From Lysobacter arenosi (GTDB lineage: Bacteria; Pseudomonadota; Gammaproteobacteria; Xanthomonadales; Xanthomonadaceae), in assembly GCF_016613475.2 (NCBI RefSeq), contig NZ_CP071517.1:1240001-1304000 (forward strand): DNA of 64,000 bases, given 5' to 3'. Both the position numbers and the translations under genes were made by a program. The notes under the pieces were generated by a model. The model worked only from the letters and a program-made list of their open reading frames with translations, did no database searches and had not been told where the DNA came from. This document shows, one piece after another, positions 8,045 through 15,683 of this stretch (positions within the stretch are counted from its first letter, which is position 1; every line of letters begins with the position of its first letter).

Positions 8045-9289
8045 ATGCTGTCAGTCCACACCGCCCGGCACCGGCCGCGCAACCATTCCGATGGCAGCCC
8101 CAGCAGGATAGGGCTGGCGGTCGCCGGCGGCGGCCCGATCGGCGGCATGTACGAGTTGGGCGCCTTGCGCGCGCTCGACGAAGCGCTCGACGGCCTCGAC
8201 CTGACCCGCCTCGACAGCTATGTCGGCGTCAGCAGCGGCGCGTTCCTCGCCGCCGGGCTGGCCAACCGCATGGACACCGCGCAGATGTGCCGGATCTTCA
8301 TCACCGGCGACAGCGACGACGTGCAGTTCCGCCCCGAGACCTTCCTGCGCCCGGCGATCTTCGAGTACCTGCGCCGCGCCGCCGGCCTGCCGCGACTGGC
8401 CGCGCAATGGGGCCAGGACATGCTGTTCTCCGGCAAGGAAGCGCGCTGGTCGGACCTGCTGATGCGCTTCGGCGGGCTGGTGCCGACCGGGTTGTTCGAC
8501 AATGCCCGGGTCGAGGAATTCCTCCGCGATGTCTTCACCCGGCGCGGACGCAGCAACGACTTCCGCGACCTCGACGCCACGCTCTACGTCATTTCGGTCG
8601 ACCTCGACAGCGGCGAAGTCGTGCGCTTCGGCGGCGACGGCTGGCGCGACGTGCCGATTTCCACCGCGGTCCAGGCCAGCGCCGCCCTGCCCGGCCTGTA
8701 CCCGCCGGTCGAGGTCCGCGGTCGCCACTTCGTCGATGGCGCACTGCGCCGGACCATGAACGCCTCGGTCCTGCTCGAGCGCGGCATCGACCTGCTCATC
8801 GGCATCAATCCGCTGGTGCCCTTCAACAAGGGCGATGCCGGCGTCGCCGTCAGCCGCGAGCGCAGCCTGGCCGCCGGCGGATTGCCGGCCGTGTTGTCGC
8901 AGACCTTCCGCACGTTGCTGCAGTCGCGCATGCAGGTCGGCCTGGCCCGATATGCCCAGCAATACCCGGACATCGACCAGCTCATCTTCGAACCCAATGC
9001 CCAGGACAGCGAGCTGTTCTTCACCAACGCCTTCAGTTTCTCGGCGCGCCGCCGCATCTGCGAGATCGCCTACCGCAACACCCTGGCCGACCTGCACCGC
9101 CGTGCCGACACCCTCGGCCCGCAGCTGGCCGCGCATGGCATCCGCCTGCGCACCGACCTGATCGCCGACAGCGAGCGCTCGATCCTCGACGGCCTGGACG
9201 TGCCGACACGCCACACCGAAACCACCGCCCGCCTCGAGCGCGCCCTGGACGATGTCGGCCGCCTGGTGGCGGCGCGCCGCCGCCGGTGA
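8045..9289 (+). CDS. Patatin-like phospholipase / acylhydrolase
   Basis: 414 aa. The patatin fold is shown by the oxyanion glycine loop LAVAGGGPIGGMYELGAL, the nucleophile elbow GVSSG (Ser at about residue 63) and the catalytic Asp in FVDGALRR (about residue 231), giving the Ser-Asp dyad. A lid-like stretch and a long helical C-terminus follow. No signal peptide is present, so it acts on intracellular lipids (phospholipid, or granule neutral lipid). Lying between a PHA-system protein and a phasin, a role in granule lipid turnover is plausible but only inferred. The ATG at 8045 lacks a strong ribosome site. Confidence 0.9.
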   Translation: MLSVHTARHRPRNHSDGSPSRIGLAVAGGGPIGGMYELGALRALDEALDGLDLTRLDSYVGVSSGAFLAAGLANRMDTAQMCRIFITGDSDDVQFRPETFLRPAIFEYLRRAAGLPRLAAQWGQDMLFSGKEARWSDLLMRFGGLVPTGLFDNARVEEFLRDVFTRRGRSNDFRDLDATLYVISVDLDSGEVVRFGGDGWRDVPISTAVQASAALPGLYPPVEVRGRHFVDGALRRTMNASVLLERGIDLLIGINPLVPFNKGDAGVAVSRERSLAAGGLPAVLSQTFRTLLQSRMQVGLARYAQQYPDIDQLIFEPNAQDSELFFTNAFSFSARRRICEIAYRNTLADLHRRADTLGPQLAAHGIRLRTDLIADSERSILDGLDVPTRHTETTARLERALDDVGRLVAARRRR

Positions 9290-9394
9290 AGCTGTTTCCG
9301 CCGCCGGCGCTGCCGCTGCCGGCGCTGGTGTGAAAGCTCTAGAGCGCGGGGCGATGGTGGGGGCACATCAGCCACTCCCACCGAGGGAACCCGC

Positions 9395-9931
9395 ATGGCG
9401 AAGTTCAAGAAGGCGGCCAAGAAGGCCAGCACCGGTCGCAGCAAGACCAGCAAGGCCGATGCACAGAAGGAAGCCGAGCAGCTCTCGCGCAGCCTGAGCG
9501 AGTCGGCGCAGCAGATCTGGCTGGCCGGCGTGGGCGCGTTCTCGCGCGCACAGGCCGAAGGCACCAAGTTGTTCGACGCGCTGATCAAGGAAGGCATGAG
9601 CCTGGAGCAGACCGCGCGCAAGTTCGCCGGCGGCCAGGCCGAGGTCGTTCGCGACGTCGTCGAGTCCAGGGTCGGCCAGGCCCGCGACCGTGCCGCAGAC
9701 ACCTGGGACCGGCTCGAGAAGGTGTTCGAGGAGCGCGTCAACCGCGCACTGATCAAGCTCGGCGTGCCGGGCCGCGACGACCTCACCGAGCTCAGCCGCA
9801 AGGTCGACGCGCTGACTGCAGAGCTGCGCCGCCAGGGCGGCAAGCCGGCCAGCGCACGCAAGGCGCCGGCCGCGAAGAAGGCCGCCAAGGCGCCGGCAAA
9901 GCGCAAGCCGCGCAAGGCCGCCGCCTCCTGA
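9395..9931 (+). CDS. Phasin family protein with Lys/Ala-rich tail (PhaF/PhaI type)
   Basis: 178 aa. The phasin core is recognisable (QQIWLAGVGAFSRAQAEGTKLFDALIKEG, about residues 40-68, then amphipathic helices with heptad spacing). The last 35 residues are a Lys/Ala/Pro repeat (KAPAAKKAAKAPAKRKPRKAAAS) like the nucleoid-binding tail of Pseudomonas PhaF. It probably coats PHA or other lipid granules and tethers them to DNA. GGGA precedes the ATG. No PHA synthase is in this window, so granule chemistry is not proven. Confidence 0.88.
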   Translation: MAKFKKAAKKASTGRSKTSKADAQKEAEQLSRSLSESAQQIWLAGVGAFSRAQAEGTKLFDALIKEGMSLEQTARKFAGGQAEVVRDVVESRVGQARDRAADTWDRLEKVFEERVNRALIKLGVPGRDDLTELSRKVDALTAELRRQGGKPASARKAPAAKKAAKAPAKRKPRKAAAS

Positions 9932-9957
9932 GATCCAGCTCGAGCTGCACCGCATTA

Positions 9958-9980
9958 CCGCGCGGCCGACCGCCGCGCGG
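9958..9980. terminator. GC-rich hairpin after the phasin gene
   Basis: CCGCGCGGC / GCCGCGCGG arms around CGACC form a perfect 9-bp stem about 25 bp after the phasin stop. There is no T-run, so it may be an mRNA 3'-end stabiliser or a weak terminator. Confidence 0.4.
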
Positions 9981-9987
9981 ACAACCT

Positions 9988-10049
9988 AAGCCCGCCAGTC
10001 CGCGCTTCCGTATGCTCCCCTCCCCTTACGGTTTCGGACTGGCGGGCTT
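9988..10049. other. Long extended hairpin (15-bp perfect arms)
   Basis: Perfect 15-bp inverted repeat, AAGCCCGCCAGTCCG (9988-10002) with CGGACTGGCGGGCTT (10035-10049). A nested 5-bp stem CCGTA/TACGG (10008-10012 / 10027-10031) closes a pyrimidine-rich loop. The second arm runs into TTCTCTT, so on the plus strand it could terminate phasin transcription. The size and the nested stem also fit a small structured RNA. Confidence 0.5.
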
Positions 10050-10123
10050 TCTCTTGATCGGCGCCACACGAGTTGGCGTGAAGCTGGCGTATATTCGCGG
10101 ACCCTGAACCAACAGAGTTGCGC

Positions 10124-11092
10124 ATGGTGGCCGGCTTTTCCCCGTTGATTGCGACCGTCGTCGTTGTCCTTTCCGGCGCCCTGGCGACGGCCTACCTGTG
10201 GCTGGTCCGGCAGCGCCAGGCAGAAACCCGCGCCGGCATCGAGGCACTGGCCGCGATGCGCTGGCGCGAGTTCTCGCGACTGGTGATCGAGGCCCTGCAT
10301 GCGCGTGGCTTCGTCGCCGAATCGGTCGAAAAGACGTTGGAAAGCGGCCCACAAGCCGAGATCCGCCTGGCCCGCGAAGGCCGTACCTGGCTGCTGGCCT
10401 GCAAGCAGGCCGGCGCCCGCTCCCGCCTTGCCGCGGCAAGCGTGCGCGAGCTGGCAGAAGCCGTGCGCCTGACAGGCGCCGCGGGTGGCATCCTCGCCAC
10501 TCCGGCCAACATCGATGCCAGCACACGCAAGCTGGCCGGTGACCTCGATCTCTACGACGGCACGGCCCTGTGGGCACTGGTCAGCCAGATGCTGCCGTCG
10601 TCCCTGCGCGAGGACCTGACCGCCAACGCGCGCAAACGCAGCGTCCGCGAGATCGCCATGGCCTGGGGTGGCGCCGCAGTGCTCGGCCTGCTCGCAGGCT
10701 TCGTGCCCGCCCTGATGCAGGGCAAGCCCGAGTCCGAAGCGGTTGTCGCGCCCGTGTCGGCGCAGCGCCCCGCCACTGGCACGCCGGCAACGACGCTGCC
10801 CGCAGCCGACCGCGCCCTGACCGCCGCCGCACCAGCCGACCCCAACCGCGAGCAGTTCGAACGCGGCGAAGTCATCCACGCCATCTCCGCCCTGCCGTGG
10901 GTCGAGCGCGTGCTGTGGTCGACCTCGTCGACGCTTGTCGTCCAGCAGCGCGAGGATGTCGAGCAGGTGCATGTGCAGGAGGTCTGCACGGTGCTCAATC
11001 GCTACGACTCGTTGCGCGCCTCGCGGTTGCAGTTGCAGCCGCCCGCGGGAAGCGAGCGGACGGTGCGGTTCCTGCAGTGCCGGAGCTACTGA
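10124..11092 (+). CDS. Membrane-anchored Mrr-like (restriction-endonuclease-fold) protein
   Basis: 322 aa. An N-terminal membrane helix (residues 2-24) is followed by a domain resembling Mrr_cat (about 40-140: REFSRLVIEALHARGFVAE, then GPQAEIRLAREGRTWLLACKQ), a second hydrophobic helix (AVLGLLAGFVPALM, about 185) and a C-terminal domain with two conserved-looking Cys. In Mrr nucleases the core reads D...(E/Q)xK. Here the Asp position is E and the E/Q position is A in LLACK, so catalysis is doubtful. No methylase or other restriction subunit is adjacent. ATG at 10124 is used; a TTG lies 6 bp earlier. Confidence 0.7.
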   Translation: MVAGFSPLIATVVVVLSGALATAYLWLVRQRQAETRAGIEALAAMRWREFSRLVIEALHARGFVAESVEKTLESGPQAEIRLAREGRTWLLACKQAGARSRLAAASVRELAEAVRLTGAAGGILATPANIDASTRKLAGDLDLYDGTALWALVSQMLPSSLREDLTANARKRSVREIAMAWGGAAVLGLLAGFVPALMQGKPESEAVVAPVSAQRPATGTPATTLPAADRALTAAAPADPNREQFERGEVIHAISALPWVERVLWSTSSTLVVQQREDVEQVHVQEVCTVLNRYDSLRASRLQLQPPAGSERTVRFLQCRSY

Positions 11093-11108
11093 GGGCTGCC
11101 CTCAGTAG
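11086..11108. terminator. Perfect inverted repeat over the stop codon, between convergent genes
   Basis: CTACTGAGGG / CCCTCAGTAG (10-bp arms, 3-nt loop) covers the TGA of the Mrr-like gene, 20 bp before the end of the convergent reductase gene. It would read equally on both strands. There is no T-run, so terminator function is tentative. Confidence 0.4.
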
Positions 11109-11128
11109 CCTGCGGTGAGGGCAAGCAG

Positions 11129-13120
11129 CTACCAGTGCACGCCGCGCATCAACGACGCGAACGCGATCTGCTCGTTGCTCGGCTTGACCTCGCCGCGTAG
11201 CGCCTGCTTGTCGCCGCGCGCGGCCGCCGAATCCGGGAACAGCTCGAACGCGGTGCTCATGATCACCTCGTAAGCCTTGGGTGCCAGTGCGTTGAGCACC
11301 GAGGCGGTGATGCCCAGGCGTGTGGCGATCCGGCTGGGGCGTTCGATGATCCCCTTCACCACCAGGTCGGCGGCCTCTTCCGGGGTCAACGTCGGCACCG
11401 AGTCGTACATCTTGGTCGGCGCGATCATCGGCGTCTTCACCAGCGGCATGTTGATCGTGGTGAAGCAGATGCCCTTGCCCGACAGCTCGCCCTGGGCGCA
11501 ACGGCTCCACGCATCCAGCGCCGCCTTGGAGGCGACATAGGCCGAGAAGCGTGGCGAGTTGGCCAGCACGCCGATCGAACTGATGTTGATGATGTGGCCC
11601 TTGCGGCGCTGGACCATCCCCGGCATGAGGCCCATGATCAGGCGCAGGCTGCCGAAGTAGTTCAGCTGCATGGTCCGCTCGAAGTCATGGAAGCGGTCGT
11701 AGCTGAGCTCGATCGAGCGGCGGATCGAGCGGCCGGCGTTGTTGACCAGCACATCGACCTTGCCGTGCTCCTCGAGCACGGTCTTCACCAGGCGGTCGCA
11801 ATCGTCCATGTCGGCCAGGTCGGCGGTATAGGCGAAGACCTTGCCGCCGGTGGCGCGCATCTCGTCGCGCGCCTTGAACAGTTCGGCCTCGCCACGCGCC
11901 ACGATCACCGTGATCGCGCCGGCCTCGGCCACGCGCTGAGCGGTCGCCAGGCCAATGCCGGAGGAGCCACCGGTGATGACCACGACCTTGTTGCGCACCT
12001 TGCCCTTGAGGGTGCGGTCGACGAACAGGTCCGGGTCGAGATGGCGCTCCCAGTAGTCCCACAGGCGCCAGGCGTAGCCTTCCAGCGGCGGCACCTGGAT
12101 GCCGCTGCCCTTGAGCGCGCGCTCGGCCTCGCGGTTGTCGAAACGGGTCGGATAGGTCAGGAACTTCAGCGTCGACTTCGGGATCTTGAAGTCGCGCAAC
12201 AGCATGCCGACGAAGCGCCGCACCGGCGGCAGGTTGCCGACCATGCCGCGCACGCTGCCGGGGATGAAGGCGAACATGCGCGCATCGATGCGCATGGTCA
12301 TCTCCGGCGAATGGCCGGCACGGGCGAAGGTGTTGAGCACCTCGCCCACGCGCATCGGCTCCGGATCGGTCAAATGGAAGCAGTGGCCGTCCAGGCGCGG
12401 CTTGTGCGCGATGTGGTCCATCGCATCGACGACGAAATCCACCGGCACGATGTTGATGCGCCCGCCCTCCAGGCCGAGCATCGGCATCCACGGCGGCAGC
12501 ATTTCGCGCAGCTTCTTGAGGAAGGTGAAGAAGTAGTAAGGCCCGTCGATCTTGTCCATCTCGCCGGTCTGCGAGTGGCCGACGACCATGCCAGGGCGGT
12601 AGATGCGCCACTTGATCCGGGTTTCCCGGCGCACCAGCCCTTCGGACTCGTGCTTGGTGCGCAGGTACGGGTCATCCAGCCCTTCGGCCTCGTCGAACAT
12701 GTCCTCGCGGAACACGCCCTGGTACAGGCCGGCGGCGGCGATCGAACTGGTGTGGTGGAACACCTCGGCCTTGAGCGCGACGGCCAGGTCGAGCGCATTC
12801 TGCGTGCCGTCGATGTTGGCCGCGCGTTGCGACTCGGCGTTGGCTGTGAGGTCGTAGATGGCGGCGAGATGGAAGAAGTGCTTGACCTTGCCACTCAGCG
12901 TCCGCAGCTGCGCGGCGCTGACACCGCACTTGGCCTCGGTCATGTCGCCGTCGACCAGGACCACGCGCTTGCTGTCCCAGCCCATCTTCTTGGCGATGGC
13001 CTCGAGCTTCTTGTGCGAGTCCTTGCGCACCAGAACATAGACGGTGCCCTTGCGCTTGAGCAGCTTGCTGACGAGAAAGCGTCCGATGAACCCCGTCGCG
13101 CCGGTGACGAAATAACTCAT
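11129..13120 (-). CDS. Alcohol-forming fatty acyl-CoA reductase (two-domain SDR, Marinobacter FarA/Maqu_2220 type)
   Basis: 663 aa. The N-terminal extended SDR/male-sterility-type NAD(P) domain has YFVTGATGFIGRFLVSKLL, IYRPGMVVGHS and the conserved GPYYFF stretch. A classical SDR domain begins at about residue 375 (VVVITGGSSGIGLATAQ, NNAGRSIRRS, active Tyr/Lys in YVASKAALDAWS). Order, length and motif wording match, from memory, the Marinobacter enzyme that reduces acyl-CoA through aldehyde to fatty alcohol for wax esters. The start at 13120 is supported by GGGAGAGGG upstream. It diverges from an acyl-CoA-binding protein gene, a telling neighbour. No wax synthase is in this window. Confidence 0.85.
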   Translation of the reverse strand: MSYFVTGATGFIGRFLVSKLLKRKGTVYVLVRKDSHKKLEAIAKKMGWDSKRVVLVDGDMTEAKCGVSAAQLRTLSGKVKHFFHLAAIYDLTANAESQRAANIDGTQNALDLAVALKAEVFHHTSSIAAAGLYQGVFREDMFDEAEGLDDPYLRTKHESEGLVRRETRIKWRIYRPGMVVGHSQTGEMDKIDGPYYFFTFLKKLREMLPPWMPMLGLEGGRINIVPVDFVVDAMDHIAHKPRLDGHCFHLTDPEPMRVGEVLNTFARAGHSPEMTMRIDARMFAFIPGSVRGMVGNLPPVRRFVGMLLRDFKIPKSTLKFLTYPTRFDNREAERALKGSGIQVPPLEGYAWRLWDYWERHLDPDLFVDRTLKGKVRNKVVVITGGSSGIGLATAQRVAEAGAITVIVARGEAELFKARDEMRATGGKVFAYTADLADMDDCDRLVKTVLEEHGKVDVLVNNAGRSIRRSIELSYDRFHDFERTMQLNYFGSLRLIMGLMPGMVQRRKGHIINISSIGVLANSPRFSAYVASKAALDAWSRCAQGELSGKGICFTTINMPLVKTPMIAPTKMYDSVPTLTPEEAADLVVKGIIERPSRIATRLGITASVLNALAPKAYEVIMSTAFELFPDSAAARGDKQALRGEVKPSNEQIAFASLMRGVHW

Positions 13121-13273
13121 GTCCCTCTCCCTGACCTTGAGCATGCCGCTTGGCGGCGTAATGGGCCTACGTTGCCAGAGCCGGTGGCGCGCGACAATTC
13201 CCGGGCGTATTGACCACCCCTGCGGTGCGTGCGGTAATGCCGGCACCATCTTGGCCGCCGGGAGGGGCGACCC

Positions 13274-13531
13274 ATGTCCGATCTGCACACTGATTTCGAG
13301 CAAGCCGCCAAGGATGTGAAGACGCTGACCGAGCGTCCCGACAACGAGACGCTGCTGCGCCTGTACGCGCTTTACAAGCAAGGCTCCGAGGGGGATGTCA
13401 GCGGCCCCAAGCCAGGCTTCTTCGACTTCGTCGGCACCGCCAAGTACGAGGCCTGGGCCAAGCTCAAGGGCACCGGCAGCGACGACGCCAAGAAGAAATA
13501 CATCGACCTGGTGAAAAGGCTGCGGTCCTGA
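13274..13531 (+). CDS. Acyl-CoA-binding protein (ACBP)
   Basis: 85 aa, the exact size of ACBP four-helix proteins. Conserved ligand residues are visible: FEQAAKDVKTL in helix 1, LLRLYALYKQGSEGDVSGPKPG (the YALYKQ..GD motif) and KYEAWAKLKG in helix 3. It binds and presents long-chain acyl-CoA in the cytosol. ACBP is mainly eukaryotic and patchy in bacteria. Here it diverges (153-bp gap) from the fatty acyl-CoA reductase, its likely user, and is followed 58 bp later by a TetR regulator. A GGGAGGGG ribosome site precedes the ATG. Confidence 0.95.
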   Translation: MSDLHTDFEQAAKDVKTLTERPDNETLLRLYALYKQGSEGDVSGPKPGFFDFVGTAKYEAWAKLKGTGSDDAKKKYIDLVKRLRS

Positions 13532-13589
13532 TCTTCACCCTGCACTCACGCGCGCCGCGTCGCGCCCCCGCCGCCCCCCGAGCGAACTG

Positions 13590-14216
13590 ATGGCGAAACA
13601 GACCCGCCAGCGCATCCTCGAGAGCGCGTTGACCATGTTCAACGCGCTGGGCGAGCCCAATGTCACCACCAACCATATCGCCGACGAGCTGGAGATCAGC
13701 CCGGGCAATCTGTACTACCACTTCCGCAACAAGGACGACATCATCGAGCAGTTGTTCGCGCGCTTCGAGGAGCGCATGGACGCCGCGCTGGCCGCGCCGG
13801 AAGGACGACTGCCCGGACTGGAAGACATCTGGTTGCAGCTGCACCTGGTGTTCGAGTGCATCTGGGACTACCGCTTCCTGCATCGCGACCTGGTCGAGAT
13901 CCTCAGCCGCAACCGTCGCCTGCGCCTGCGCTTCGCCCGCATCCTGCGGCGTGCCGACGAGCAGGCGCACACGGTCATGCGCGGCCTGGTGCAGGCCGGG
14001 ATCATGCGCGCCTCGAAAGACGAAGTGGCCGCCACCGCGACCAACGTGCTGGTGATCGCCACGTTCTGGCTGAACTATGCCGCCGCGCGCGGCGACAAGG
14101 ACGAACACGCGGCGATCCGCGACGGCATCGTGCAGGTGATGATGCTGCTGGCGCCGTTCCTGCGCGACGCCGAGCGGGTGCATCTCAATACGCTGACGCG
14201 GGCCTACCTGGACTAG
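13590..14216 (+). CDS. TetR/AcrR family transcriptional regulator
   Basis: 208 aa. The N-terminal TetR helix-turn-helix is canonical (TRQRILESALTMFNALGEPN, then TTNHIADELEISPGNLYYHF). The C-terminal ligand domain is all-helical with no further recognisable motif. Co-directional with the ACBP gene and near the acyl-CoA reductase and phasins, it may sense acyl-CoA or fatty acids and control this group; that is inference. Its stop codon overlaps the stop of the convergent phasin-like gene. Confidence 0.9.
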   Translation: MAKQTRQRILESALTMFNALGEPNVTTNHIADELEISPGNLYYHFRNKDDIIEQLFARFEERMDAALAAPEGRLPGLEDIWLQLHLVFECIWDYRFLHRDLVEILSRNRRLRLRFARILRRADEQAHTVMRGLVQAGIMRASKDEVAATATNVLVIATFWLNYAAARGDKDEHAAIRDGIVQVMMLLAPFLRDAERVHLNTLTRAYLD

Positions 14217-14626
14217 GTTTTCCCGTCATCCCCGCCCAGGCGGGGACCCAGCGACTTCAGGCTGCCCGCGCCGACCGCTTCGCCGGCTTGCGGCCACGCG
14301 CCGGCGATTTCGCGGCGCCCTTGGCGAGCGCTGCGCTTCGCCTTCGGCTTCGGCTTCAACCCCAGCTTGTCGAGCACCGGCGCCAACCGCGCCTCGACCT
14401 CACTGCTGAACTGCACGACGCAAGGTTCGACCTGGCGCACTCGCGCGCCGGCACTGCCCGCCAGTGCCTGCACGCGACGCTGCAACGCGTCCAACCGCGC
14501 AACTGCCCGTGCCGGCGCCGCCAGCGCTTCGCGTCGGGAGACCGCCACCAGGCCGAGGCCGGCCAGCCAGACGTGTCGCAGCGTGGTCTTGCTCGCTGCA
14601 TTGGATTTGCGCTTCGCAGCCGCCAT
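14213..14626 (-). CDS. Phasin-like protein with an apparently frameshifted C-terminal tail
   Basis: As read, 137 aa from ATG 14626 (GGAG upstream). The N-terminus resembles the phasin helix (LRHVWLAGLGLVAVSRREAL), followed by a helical core ending KLGLKPKPKAKRSARQ. The next 35 codons lose phasin character and run into a palindromic repeat, ending at 14213. In the +1 frame from the same point the sequence reads AKGAAKSPARGRKPAKRSAR and stops at TGA 14257-14259, a typical phasin Lys/Ala/Arg tail. A one-base insertion (mutation or sequencing error) near 14325 is therefore likely, and the true end would be 14257. The protein probably binds granules or DNA. Confidence 0.65.
   Translation of the reverse strand: MAAAKRKSNAASKTTLRHVWLAGLGLVAVSRREALAAPARAVARLDALQRRVQALAGSAGARVRQVEPCVVQFSSEVEARLAPVLDKLGLKPKPKAKRSARQGRREIAGAWPQAGEAVGAGSLKSLGPRLGGDDGKT
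14222..14250. repeat. Palindromic repeat, family A (GTCATYCCCGC-CAGGCGGG)
   Basis: CCCGTCATCCCCGCCCAGGCGGGGACCCA contains an inverted core CCCCGCC/GGCGGGG. Its sister copy at 18818-18846 differs at only a few positions. Such intergenic repeats are frequent in proteobacterial genomes. This copy overlaps the end of the frameshifted phasin-like gene. Confidence 0.65.
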
Positions 14627-14787
14627 CGGGTAACTCCACATCCGGACGGGGCGTCCGGCTTTCGCGCCCACTTTCGTGGCGACCGATCGAGCAAACACAC
14701 TAGGCCCGTGGTCCCGAGCGGGGGGCTTGCCAGATTCCGGCCCCAGGCGAGATGCTGCCCGTCCCGACCCGCCGACAAGGACCGCAG

Positions 14788-15642
14788 ATGGCCGCCAAAT
14801 CCAGCTGGGCAGCGTTTCCGCACGACGCCAAGGGCTTCACCTACGCCGGTGACGCGCTCAAGAAGGCCTGGCCGAAACTGCACGCCGGCGACACCGAGTC
14901 CTACCCCGACAGCAAGCGCGCCGCCGCGCTGATCGCCGCCGCTGGCAAGTCCGCGCCCAAGGGTCTCGACGCCGATGCGCTGGCCGACGCGCTGCAGGAC
15001 GCCTGGCGGAAATTCCATCATGGCGACTTCAAGGCCGCCTTCGACGCGGGCGAAGCGCTCGGTCCGGTGGGCGCATCGGTCGCGGTGAAGGCCATCGGCA
15101 TCCACGCCACCTACCTGGTCGATGACGACGCCGAGAAACTCAAGCGCTTCGAGCAGGCGGCCAAGATCGCGGAAGGCGCAGTGAAAGCGCTGCCCGACGA
15201 AGCCAACAGCCACTATCGCCATGCCTTCGCCCTGGGCCGTTACAGCCAGGGGCTGAGCATCGCCAAGGCGCTCAAGGCAGGTATCGCGGGCAAGGTTCGC
15301 GGTGCCCTCGACAAGGCATTGGAGTTGTCACCCAAGCACGCCGAGGGGCATACGGCGATGGCGCTGTACCACGCCGAGATCATCGGCAAGGTCGGCGGCA
15401 TGATTGGCGGCCTGACCTATGGCGCCAAGTCCGCCGAGGCGGAGAAACACATCAAGACCGCGCTGAAGCTGACGCCCGATTCGCCCATCGCCCATATCGA
15501 GCACGGCAACGTGCTGATGCTGTTGCATGGCGACAAGCAGGAAGACGCGGCAGCCGCGGCCTACGAGAAAGCCGCCAAGCTAAAGCCGGTCGATGCGATG
15601 GAAGCATTGGATGCGGCGTTTGCCGCGTCGCAACTGGAGTAG
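14788..15642 (+). CDS. TPR-type helical repeat protein
   Basis: 284 aa, cytosolic. The second half shows tetratricopeptide-like helix pairs (ALDKALELSPKHAEGHTAMALYH, then KHIKTALKLTPDSPIAHIEHGN and YEKAAKLKPVDAMEALDAAF), usually scaffolds for protein contacts. The first 100 residues look like two related helical modules (DALKKAWPKLHAGDTES and DALQDAWRKFHHGDFKA), an internal duplication. ATG at 14788 has AAGGA upstream. It diverges from the phasin-like gene, with a 161-bp shared upstream gap. The specific role is unknown. Confidence 0.75.
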   Translation: MAAKSSWAAFPHDAKGFTYAGDALKKAWPKLHAGDTESYPDSKRAAALIAAAGKSAPKGLDADALADALQDAWRKFHHGDFKAAFDAGEALGPVGASVAVKAIGIHATYLVDDDAEKLKRFEQAAKIAEGAVKALPDEANSHYRHAFALGRYSQGLSIAKALKAGIAGKVRGALDKALELSPKHAEGHTAMALYHAEIIGKVGGMIGGLTYGAKSAEAEKHIKTALKLTPDSPIAHIEHGNVLMLLHGDKQEDAAAAAYEKAAKLKPVDAMEALDAAFAASQLE

Positions 15643-15652
15643 CGGTCACTCG

Positions 15653-15674
15653 CCTCTCCCGCCCGCGGGAGAGG
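15653..15674. repeat. Short palindromic repeat, family B
   Basis: CCTCTCCCGC / GCGGGAGAGG, perfect 10-bp arms with a 2-nt centre, in the 41-bp gap between the convergent TPR and response-regulator genes. It is the same family as 3157-3180. It may help terminate either transcript. Confidence 0.6.
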
Positions 15675-15683
15675 ATGCCGGCG

